From Pseudomonadota bacterium (GTDB lineage Bacteria; Pseudomonadota; Alphaproteobacteria; Rhizobiales; Rhizobiaceae), in assembly GCA_023393575.1 (NCBI GenBank), contig JAEWKX010000228.1, positions 1 to 6,207 on the forward strand: DNA of 6,207 nt, given 5' to 3'. The position numbers and the translations under genes were made by a program. Below, piece after piece: positions 1 through 5,765 of the stretch; position 1 is the stretch's first letter; each line of letters begins with the position of its first letter. A model generated the notes under the pieces. That model was not told the DNA's origin and did no database searches. It worked only from the letters and a program-made list of their open reading frames with translations.

Positions 1-1028
1 TGCTCAAGGACCATGTGCCGCTGGCCGAGGACCTTTTGGCGGACATCCTGACGGAGTCCCATTTCGATGACGATGAATTGCGGCGGGAAAAGCACGTCAT
101 CCTGCAGGAGATCGGCGCCGCCAACGATACCCCCGACGATGTCGTCTTCGACAAGTTCTCCGAGATCGCCTATCTCGGCCAGACCATCGGGCGACCGATC
201 CTCGGCACGCCGGAAACGGTCAAGAGCTTCACGCCCTCCCAGATCCGCAACTATCTCTCGCGCAATTACACGACCGACCGCATGTACGTGGTTGCGGCCG
301 GAGCGGTCGATCACGACCAGTTCTGCAAGCAGGTCGAGGAGCGGTTCGCGAGCCTGCCCCTGACGCCCAGCGCGCCGCCCGTGCTCGAGGCCGCTCGTTA
401 TATCGGCGGAGAAATGCGCGAGGTCCGCGACCTGATGGACGCGCAGCTTCTCATCGGTTTCGAGGGCAAGGCCTACCATATGCGGGACTTCTACTGCTCG
501 CAGATCCTGGCCAACATCCTCGGCGGCGGCATGTCGTCGCGGCTCTTCCAGGAGGTCCGCGAGCATCGCGGCCTCTGTTACTCCGTCTATGCCTTCCACT
601 GGGGCTTTTCCGACACCGGCATATTCGGCATCCACGCCGCCACGGGAGGCGACGACATTCCGAAGCTGCTCCCCGGCGTCATCGAGGAGCTCCACAAGGC
701 ATCGGAGACCATTCACGACCAGGAGATCGACCGGGCACGGGCGCAGATCCGCGCGCAGCTGCTGATGGGCCAGGAGAGCCCCGCCGCCCGCGCAGGCCAG
801 ATCGCCCGGCAGATGATCCTCTACGGCCGCCCGATCCCGAACCACGAGATGATGGAGCGGCTGGAAGGCATCACGACGCAGCGCCTGACCGACCTCTCCG
901 GGCGACTTTTCTTCGATACGACACCGACCCTCTCGGCCGTCGGTCCGATCGAGAAGCTGGCCCCGATGGAGGAAATCGTCGGATCCCTCACGTCGACAGC
1001 GGTTGGAACGAGGCGTGCCGCCGTTTGA
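1..1028 (+). CDS. M16-family zinc metallopeptidase (processing-peptidase-like), 5' truncated
   Basis: The reading frame is open from the left edge (first full codon at base 3) to TGA at 1026-1028, giving 341 residues. The GTG at base 15 is not a credible start, because homology continues into the window edge. The protein resembles the mitochondrial processing peptidase/insulinase family (M16), zinc endopeptidases that usually degrade or process peptides. The HxxEH zinc motif should lie in the missing N-terminal part, roughly 80-90 residues, since single-chain bacterial members run to about 430 residues. Visible are the downstream pair of glutamates seven residues apart (E29 and E36 of the visible part, in REKHVILQEIG); E36 matches the third zinc ligand of pitrilysin-type enzymes. 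Next come NDTPDDVVFD and GRPILGTPETV, both typical of the family, and then the second M16 domain with GGGMSSRLFQEVREHRGLCY at about 522-590. This R-GLCY segment supplies substrate-binding residues in homologues. An active peptidase is likely, but the HxxEH motif cannot be checked here. Confidence 0.93.
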   Translation, partial: LKDHVPLAEDLLADILTESHFDDDELRREKHVILQEIGAANDTPDDVVFDKFSEIAYLGQTIGRPILGTPETVKSFTPSQIRNYLSRNYTTDRMYVVAAGAVDHDQFCKQVEERFASLPLTPSAPPVLEAARYIGGEMREVRDLMDAQLLIGFEGKAYHMRDFYCSQILANILGGGMSSRLFQEVREHRGLCYSVYAFHWGFSDTGIFGIHAATGGDDIPKLLPGVIEELHKASETIHDQEIDRARAQIRAQLLMGQESPAARAGQIARQMILYGRPIPNHEMMERLEGITTQRLTDLSGRLFFDTTPTLSAVGPIEKLAPMEEIVGSLTSTAVGTRRAAV

Positions 1029-1079
1029 CCAGAGGCCACGGGCGCGGCCTGCGCCGCGATTCCCTGGCACTTTCATATC

Positions 1080-1102
1080 GGCCGCCCCATTTCCGGGCGG
1101 CC
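1080..1102 (+). other. Perfect 8-bp inverted repeat in the intergenic spacer
   Basis: GGCCGCCC (1080-1087) and GGGCGGCC (1095-1102) form a perfect 8-bp stem with a 7-base loop. It lies in the 123-base gap between the peptidase gene and the acetyltransferase gene. No run of T follows on either strand, so it is not a canonical intrinsic terminator. It could help end or attenuate transcription from the peptidase gene, or stabilise the mRNA 3' end. The rest of the gap (1029-1151) shows no promoter I would defend. Confidence 0.4.
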
Positions 1103-1141
1103 TCGACGCAGACCGCGCGCGGCAGCCGCTCGACGACATCT

Positions 1142-1145
1142 GGAG
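1142..1145 (+). promoter_or_regulatory. Ribosome binding site of the acetyltransferase gene
   Basis: GGAG lies six bases before the ATG at 1152. This is good Shine-Dalgarno spacing and supports 1152 as the start. Confidence 0.7.
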
Positions 1146-1151
1146 TGGGAC

Positions 1152-1763
1152 ATGGCGGGATCGATCCTTCGGTTTTTGTCACGGCAACCGCAAGGCCCCC
1201 TCATCTGCAGCGACCGCCATCTGCTCCGCCTCCCCCGGCGCTCCGATTACGACCAGTGGCTCGGGCTGCGCACCGAAAGCCGCGCCTTCCTGCAGCCGTG
1301 GGAGCCCACCTGGCGCGACGACGAGCTTTCGGAGTCCTCCTTCAGGGCCCGGGTCAAGCGCGGGAACGAGGAATATCGAGTCGGCTATGCCGTGCCTCTC
1401 CTGCTTTTCAGCCGGCCTGACCTGACATTGCTCGGAGGGTTGACGATCGGCTATATCCGGCGGGGTGCCGCGCAGAGCTGCATGATCGGCTACTGGATGG
1501 GCGAGCGGCATTCCGGCCAGGGACACATGCTGGCAGCCCTCAATATCGCCATCCCCTATATCTATGGCCAACTTCGGTTGCACCGAATTGAAGCAGCCTG
1601 TATTCCGGAGAACTGGAAGAGTGTCCGGCTGCTGGAGAAGGCCGGCTTCGAGCGAGAAGGCCTGTTGCGAAAGTATCTCAAGATCAACGGGGAATGGCGT
1701 GACCATCTCATGTATTCCCGGCTTCCGGACGACGGTGAATTCGGGAAGATGACGCGGCCATGA
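1152..1763 (+). CDS. GNAT-family N-acetyltransferase, RimJ/RimL-like
   Basis: This is a 203-residue protein of the GCN5-related acetyltransferase superfamily, which transfers acetyl from acetyl-CoA to an amine. The N-terminal part (about 20-55) has the RimJ-like pattern of an L-R-L-P strand followed by a helix and FLQPWEPTW. Motif A, which binds the CoA pyrophosphate, is RHSGQGH at residues 119-125, preceded by MIGYWMGE. Motif B follows as LHRIEAACIPENWKS, then VRLLEKAGFEREG and a C-terminal GEWRDHLMYSRL. This order is that of RimJ/RimL enzymes, which acetylate protein N-termini such as ribosomal proteins. Many homologues act on other amines, so the substrate is not known and I assign no symbol. 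It has no signal peptide or membrane segment and should be cytoplasmic. Its stop overlaps the start of the next gene (ATGA), so the two are very probably co-transcribed and translationally coupled. Confidence 0.9.
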   Translation: MAGSILRFLSRQPQGPLICSDRHLLRLPRRSDYDQWLGLRTESRAFLQPWEPTWRDDELSESSFRARVKRGNEEYRVGYAVPLLLFSRPDLTLLGGLTIGYIRRGAAQSCMIGYWMGERHSGQGHMLAALNIAIPYIYGQLRLHRIEAACIPENWKSVRLLEKAGFEREGLLRKYLKINGEWRDHLMYSRLPDDGEFGKMTRP

Positions 1764-4666
1764 GCGCCCGCATCCCGGTCATGGCGTACCTGCGGACAAT
1801 GCTGCTGCCGCTCCTTGGGCTGCTCGCGGCAGCGATGCTGCAGGTTCCGTATGTCCATGCCGCCGAGCCGGTGAAGATTTCCCGCGACGATACCGCGCTC
1901 GATCTCACCGAGATGACGGACATCTATACCAACCAGGGCGAGGCCTTCCAGGTGTCCACTGCCGCCGGGGCCGACGGGATCCGCCGGCGGATCGAAGTCC
2001 GTTCGAGCTCCCCGTCCCACCAGGGCGACTGGGCCGTCTTCGCGCTTGCGAACGTTTCGGAAGAGCAGCTGGAGCGCGTCATCGTCGCACCGCATTTCCG
2101 CATGGTCGGCTCCAAGCTCATCTGGCCGGATCTCGGCGCCCAACGGATCATTGCCATCACGCCGAGCGAGGGTTTCGCGCTCGACCGGGAACCAAGCCCG
2201 GATGCAGACGTCTTCCGCATCACCCTCAATCCGGGCTCTGTCATCACCTTCGTCGCCGAGCTTTCGACGCCGACCCTGCCGCAGCTCTATCTCTGGGAAC
2301 CGGCCGCCTACAAGGACACCGTCAACGCCTTCACCCTCTATCGCGGCATCGTGCTGGGTATTGCGGGCCTGCTGGCGGTCTTCCTCACCATTCTCTTCGT
2401 CGTCAAGGGAACCTCGATGCTGCCGGCGGCCGCGGCACTGGCCTGGGCGGTGCTGGCCTATATCTGCGTCGACTTCGGCTTCCTCGACAAGCTCATCAGC
2501 ATCACCGCCAGCGACCAGCGGGTATGGCGGGCCTGCGCGGAGGTCGCCCTGGCCTCGAGCCTGGTGATCTTCCTCTTCACCTATCTCAACCTCAACCGCT
2601 GGCACGTCCATCTCGGCTATGCCACGTTCGCGTGGATCTTCTGCCTCGTGCTCCTGTTCGGCGTGGCGATCTACGACCCCTCCATCGCCTCGGGGGTCGC
2701 CCGGCTTTCCTTCGCGCTGACGGCCACGGCCGGAATCCTGCTGATTATCTATCTCGGCCTCAACCGCTTCGACCGGGCGATCCTGCTCGTGCCGACCTGG
2801 GCGCTGATTCTCGTCTGGCTGTTCGGCGGCTGGCTGACGGTCACCGGCCAACTGGACAACGACATCATCCAGCCGGCTCTCGGCGGCGGGCTCGTGCTGA
2901 TCGTCCTGCTGATCGGCTTCACGGTCATGCAGCATGCCTTCGCGGGCGGCGCCTATCAGCAGGGGCTGTTCTCGGACCTAGAGCGGCAGTCGCTGGCGCT
3001 GACCGGCTCGGGCGACACGGTGTGGGACTGGGACGTTTCGCGGGACCGGGTGGTGACGATCCCGGACATCTCGCTGCGGCTCGGGCTGCCGTCCGGCGAC
3101 ATGCACGGACCCATCCGCGGCTGGCTGCCCCGGCTTCACCCGGACGACCGCGACCGTTTCAAGGCCACGCTCGACGTGCTGCTCGAGCACCGGCGCGGCC
3201 GTCTCAGCCACGAATTCCGCGTACGGGCGGAAGACGGGCATTTCCACTGGATGCAGATCCGGGCCCGGCCTGTGCTCGGCTCCGACGGCGAGATCATCCG
3301 CTGCGTCGGGACCATCATCGACGTGACGGAGCAGAAGAATTCGGTCGAGCGGCTCCTGCAGGATGCCATGCACGACAACCTGACCGGCCTGCCGAACCGC
3401 CAGGTCTTCCTCGACCGCCTGCAGGCCGTACTGACGCTCGCCGCCTCCAGCGAACACGTCCGCCCCACCGTCATGGCCATCGACATCGACCGCTACAAGC
3501 AGGTCAACGATGCGCTCGGCATCGCTGCGGGCGACAATATCCTGATCGCGCTGACGCGCCGGCTCCGCCGCCTCCTGCGTCCGCAGGACACCCTGGCGCG
3601 GCTCTCCGGCGATCAGTTCGGGCTGATCCTGGTTTCCGAGCAGGACCCGGTGAAGATCGCCGATTTTGCGGACGCCGTCTCGAAGGCGATCATGGTTCCC
3701 ATCAACTTCGCCAACCGCGAGATCATCCTGACGGCATCCATCGGCCTCGCCTCCTGGGTGGACCAGCAGGAAAGCGGGATCGAGCTCCTCAGCAATGCGG
3801 AGCTTGCGATGTACCGGGCCAAGCGGGGCGGCGGCAACCGCGTCGAACCGTTCCGGCCGATCTTCCGCTCCTCCGGTACGGACCGTCTGCAGATCGAGAC
3901 GGACCTGCGACGTGCCATCGAGCGCAAGGAACTGTCGCTCGCCTACCAGCCGATCATCCGCCTCAGCGACGGCGAGATTGCGGGCTTCGAAGCCCTCATG
4001 CGGTGGGATCATCCGCGCAAGGGAAGCATCCCGCCTTCGGATTTCATTCCGATTGCCGAGGCGTCCGACCTTATCAGCCCGCTCGGGATGTTCGCCCTGG
4101 AGCGCGCTTCGTCCGATCTCATCGGCTGGCAGCACCAGACCGGCGAACTGCCGATCTTCGTGGCCGTCAACCTGTCGAGCGCCCAGGTCCTCAACAACAA
4201 TCTCTACAGCGATATAAGAGCCCTCCTGGCGAAGAGCGAATGCGATCCGCGCCAGCTGAAGCTGGAGCTGACCGAGTCCGTGATGATGGAGAACCCGGAG
4301 CAGGCGCGGCTGGTGCTGACCAAGCTGAAGGAGATCGGCATCGGGCTCGCCCTGGACGATTTCGGCACGGGCTACTCCTCCCTCGCCTACCTGACGCAGT
4401 TCCCCTTCGACACGATCAAGCTGGACAAGGCGCTGGTGCGCGACGTGCGCGAGCGGCGCGCCGTGCTGTTGCGCTCGGTGATCGCGATGGCCCGGGCGCT
4501 GGAGATGTCGGTGGTCGCCGAAGGCATCGAGACGGATGAAGATGCATCGGAACTGGCGAAGATGGGCTGCCACTTCGGCCAAAGCTTCCTGTTCGGGCCG
4601 CCGACCAGCAGCGAGGCGACGCTGCGTCTTCTCAAGGAGAGGTTCCCCCTGACCAAGCGCGCCTGA
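1760..4666 (+). CDS. Membrane sensor with periplasmic domain, 7 TM, PAS, degenerate GGDEF and EAL; probable c-di-GMP phosphodiesterase
   Basis: This is a 968-residue inner-membrane signalling protein. A signal peptide (about 1-34, ending VHA before AEP) precedes a periplasmic domain (about 36-190). Seven hydrophobic segments follow (about 193-216, 219-241, 256-277, 285-304, 312-333, 339-362, 369-394), an arrangement like 7TMR-DISM receptors. The cytoplasmic part has a PAS/PAC fold (about 405-525), GGDEF (about 530-695) and EAL (about 709-960). The GGDEF signature is SGDQF (616-620), with Q in place of the conserved E, and the usual LGH is LGI (586-588). Cyclase activity is therefore doubtful, although N583, D592 and the inhibitory-site RPQD (607-610) remain. 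The EAL domain keeps E744 (EALMRW), N804, E836 (ELTES), D866-D867 (DDFGTGYSS), K887, E921 and Q941, so hydrolysis of c-di-GMP to pGpG is expected. The start at 1760 overlaps the acetyltransferase stop and has only a weak upstream GGGAAG. The alternative ATG at 1781 has no better site. The ligand is unknown. Confidence 0.93.
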   Translation: MSARIPVMAYLRTMLLPLLGLLAAAMLQVPYVHAAEPVKISRDDTALDLTEMTDIYTNQGEAFQVSTAAGADGIRRRIEVRSSSPSHQGDWAVFALANVSEEQLERVIVAPHFRMVGSKLIWPDLGAQRIIAITPSEGFALDREPSPDADVFRITLNPGSVITFVAELSTPTLPQLYLWEPAAYKDTVNAFTLYRGIVLGIAGLLAVFLTILFVVKGTSMLPAAAALAWAVLAYICVDFGFLDKLISITASDQRVWRACAEVALASSLVIFLFTYLNLNRWHVHLGYATFAWIFCLVLLFGVAIYDPSIASGVARLSFALTATAGILLIIYLGLNRFDRAILLVPTWALILVWLFGGWLTVTGQLDNDIIQPALGGGLVLIVLLIGFTVMQHAFAGGAYQQGLFSDLERQSLALTGSGDTVWDWDVSRDRVVTIPDISLRLGLPSGDMHGPIRGWLPRLHPDDRDRFKATLDVLLEHRRGRLSHEFRVRAEDGHFHWMQIRARPVLGSDGEIIRCVGTIIDVTEQKNSVERLLQDAMHDNLTGLPNRQVFLDRLQAVLTLAASSEHVRPTVMAIDIDRYKQVNDALGIAAGDNILIALTRRLRRLLRPQDTLARLSGDQFGLILVSEQDPVKIADFADAVSKAIMVPINFANREIILTASIGLASWVDQQESGIELLSNAELAMYRAKRGGGNRVEPFRPIFRSSGTDRLQIETDLRRAIERKELSLAYQPIIRLSDGEIAGFEALMRWDHPRKGSIPPSDFIPIAEASDLISPLGMFALERASSDLIGWQHQTGELPIFVAVNLSSAQVLNNNLYSDIRALLAKSECDPRQLKLELTESVMMENPEQARLVLTKLKEIGIGLALDDFGTGYSSLAYLTQFPFDTIKLDKALVRDVRERRAVLLRSVIAMARALEMSVVAEGIETDEDASELAKMGCHFGQSFLFGPPTSSEATLRLLKERFPLTKRA

Positions 4667-4685
4667 GGGCACGCGCCTGCATACG

Positions 4686-4716
4686 AAAAACCCGCCCCGG
4701 GAAACCGAGGCGGGTT
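4686..4716 (-). terminator. Intrinsic terminator between convergent genes, strongest for the minus strand
   Basis: AACCCGCC (4689-4696) pairs perfectly with GGCGGGTT (4709-4716). Inside, after one C/A mismatch, CGG and CCG form three more pairs closed by a GAAA tetraloop (4701-4704). Read on the minus strand, the stem is followed by TTTTT, a textbook rho-independent terminator 22 bases after the csbD-like stop. On the plus strand only TT follows, so it should be weaker for the EAL gene, which ends 19 bases before it. It probably serves both convergent transcripts. Confidence 0.85.
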
Positions 4717-4738
4717 GATCGATACGACGCGGGACAGG

Positions 4739-4930
4739 TCAGGCGCGATCAACGATGTTCTTCACGCCTTCCTTGATTTCGCCCTTGGCCTGCTGGCCAT
4801 GCCCCTTTGCCTCGCGCGCCGCGCCGCGAGCTTCCATTTCGCGGTCGTCCACGGCATCGCCGGCGGCCTGCTGGACCTTGCCCGCCAGTTCGTTGGCCTT
4901 GCCTGCCATCTTATCTCCGGTGCTACCCAT
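4739..4930 (-). CDS. CsbD-family stress-response protein
   Basis: This is a small, very hydrophilic protein of 63 residues, with no cysteine and no membrane segment, rich in A, G, K, E and Q. It has the CsbD pattern of two similar halves: GKANELAGKVQQAAGDA (residues 10-26) and GAAREAKGHGQQAKGEI (36-52). CsbD-family proteins are abundant bacterial stress proteins, first known as sigma-B-dependent in Bacillus; their molecular role is unclear. The start at 4930 is chosen over an in-frame ATG at 4951 because AAGGAG (4943-4938 on the minus strand) sits seven bases before it. It also gives MGSTGDK, the usual length and beginning of rhizobial members. It is transcribed in the same direction as yqgE, 86 bases downstream of it, but has its own apparent general-stress promoter and ends at a strong terminator. 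It is therefore probably an independent stress-induced unit. Confidence 0.88.
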   Translation of the reverse strand: MGSTGDKMAGKANELAGKVQQAAGDAVDDREMEARGAAREAKGHGQQAKGEIKEGVKNIVDRA

Positions 4931-4937
4931 CTGCGAA

Positions 4938-4943
4938 CTCCTT
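4938..4943 (-). promoter_or_regulatory. Ribosome binding site fixing the csbD-like start
   Basis: On the minus strand AAGGAG ends seven bases before ATG at 4930. The site lies downstream of the alternative ATG at 4951 and so argues for the shorter, 63-residue protein. Confidence 0.85.
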
Positions 4944-4975
4944 ATCGCCATGGCACGATTGCCATCCGCCGGGAG

Positions 4976-5000
4976 AACGCGAGATGAACTGCTTCGTTCC
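4976..5000 (-). promoter_or_regulatory. Putative EcfG/RpoE2 general-stress promoter of the csbD-like gene
   Basis: On the minus strand GGAAC (5000-4996) is followed after exactly 16 bases by CGTT (4979-4976). This matches the alphaproteobacterial EcfG-type consensus, a GGAAC -35 box and a CGTT -10 box separated by 16-17 bases. Transcription would begin near 4968-4970, leaving a leader of about 40 bases that carries AAGGAG. The downstream gene is a typical general-stress target. Assignment rests on consensus and context only. Confidence 0.78.
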
Positions 5001-5014
5001 AGGCTGTCGCGGAC

Positions 5015-5038
5015 GGTCAGGCGTGACCTGCATCAGGT
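5015..5038 (-). repeat. Two overlapping short inverted repeats at the 3' end of yqgE
   Basis: GGTCA/TGACC (5015-5019 and 5024-5028, 4-base loop) spans the yqgE stop codon. It overlaps a second inverted repeat, ACCTG/CAGGT (5026-5030 and 5034-5038, 3-base loop). Only one could form at a time. Neither is followed by a T run, so a terminator role is weakly supported. Confidence 0.3.
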
Positions 5039-5622
5039 GACAGGGCCTCGGGCGTGATGCCCATCAGCGCGAGAGCGCGGTCATACTTGCTGTCGAGTGC
5101 CGGATCGAAGATCAGGTCGTCGACGGCCGGGCAGTTCAGCCAGCCGTTGCCGGCAAGTTCCAGCTCGAGCTGTCCGGGGCCCCAGCCGGCATAACCGAGC
5201 AGCATCGCCGCCCGCTGCGGTCCCCGCCCCTCGCCGATGGCGCGGACGATGTCGAGGGTGGCCGTCAGCGAGATATCCTCGTTCATGGGAATGCTGGATT
5301 CGCTGACATAGTCTTCCGTATGGAGGACGAAGCCACGCCCGGTCTCCACCGGCCCGCCCGTGAGCACCGGCATGCGGCGGGCCGATTCGGGAAGACCTGG
5401 GATCTCGTCCTTCTCCATCAGTTCGAGATGCAGCAGGAGATCGACGAAGGATATCGGCTGCGCCCTGTTGATGATGAAGCCCATCGCACCCGCCGGCGAA
5501 TGGGCGCACACATAGATGACCGACCGGACGAAGTTGCCGTCCTGCAGCCCCGGCATAGCGATCAGAAACTGGCCGTCGAGGAAGCCCCGCTCGCCCGTAT
5601 CCCGGAGACTATTCACGACCAT
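5017..5622 (-). CDS. yqgE: YqgE/AlgH family protein (DUF179)
   Basis: This is a 201-residue protein, close to the usual length of about 185-205 for this family. Family signatures appear in order: [18 protein letters not shown] near the N-terminus (14-31), [21 protein letters not shown] (33-53), [14 protein letters not shown] (88-101), [20 protein letters not shown] (110-129), and [22 protein letters not shown] (141-162). The start at 5622 is preceded by AAGGAGGT (5634-5627 on the minus strand), almost a perfect anti-16S complement, four bases from the ATG. No signal peptide or membrane segment is seen, so it should be cytoplasmic. The family is widespread in Proteobacteria. It was named AlgH for an effect on alginate production in Pseudomonas, but its biochemical function is not established. 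It is divergent from the DsbD-like gene, and the csbD-like gene follows downstream on the same strand. Confidence 0.95.
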   Translation of the reverse strand: MVVNSLRDTGERGFLDGQFLIAMPGLQDGNFVRSVIYVCAHSPAGAMGFIINRAQPISFVDLLLHLELMEKDEIPGLPESARRMPVLTGGPVETGRGFVLHTEDYVSESSIPMNEDISLTATLDIVRAIGEGRGPQRAAMLLGYAGWGPGQLELELAGNGWLNCPAVDDLIFDPALDSKYDRALALMGITPEALSPDAGHA

Positions 5623-5626
5623 TCAG

Positions 5627-5634
5627 ACCTCCTT
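5627..5634 (-). promoter_or_regulatory. Strong ribosome binding site of yqgE
   Basis: AAGGAGGT on the minus strand lies four bases before ATG at 5622. It fixes the start and predicts efficient translation. Confidence 0.85.
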
Positions 5635-5731
5635 CGCCCGGTCTGCGCCGGACGGTTGTTCCGTATCAAGATGGGGCACCGTCCCGCAGCAATCAACTGA
5701 AAATGATCGCCGCCCGGATCTTGCCGCTGGC

Positions 5732-5753
5732 CTGCCTCATCCGCTTGAGGTAG
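5732..5753 (+). other. Leader hairpin upstream of the DsbD-like gene
   Basis: CTGCCTCA (5732-5739) pairs with TGAGGTAG (5746-5753) around a 6-base loop: seven Watson-Crick pairs plus one G·U in RNA. The stem contains the only GAGG near the DsbD-like start, but that GAGG is 15 bases from the ATG, too far for a usual ribosome binding site. If the transcript starts upstream, the fold could affect translation. As DNA it could instead be an operator for a dimeric regulator. Confidence 0.35.
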
Positions 5754-5765
5754 AGCCTTGCACCC

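Noticed and set aside
15..17. GTG at base 15 as start of the M16 peptidase
   Set aside because: The frame is open to the window edge and the M16 family has about 80-90 more residues including HxxEH upstream. The gene is simply cut by the window.
1066..1080. TGGCAC-containing stretch resembling a sigma-54 promoter
   Set aside because: The -12 TTGC element is absent at the required spacing.
1562..2935. Long open frame on the minus strand opposite the GNAT and sensor genes (457 codons)
   Set aside because: Its composition is rich in D, E, R, Q and G with no recognisable domain, and it is antisense to two well-supported genes. It is a by-product of high-GC codon bias.
2524..4539. 671-codon open frame on the plus strand, and a 564-codon minus-strand frame at 2978-4672
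   Set aside because: Both lie within the EAL sensor gene in other frames and are R/A/P-rich or D/Q/R-rich low-information translations. The PAS-GGDEF-EAL frame explains the region.
4931..4951. Longer 70-residue form of the csbD-like protein from ATG at 4951
   Set aside because: The strong AAGGAG site lies between this ATG and the one at 4930. The extra residues MAIRSSQ are not typical of the family.
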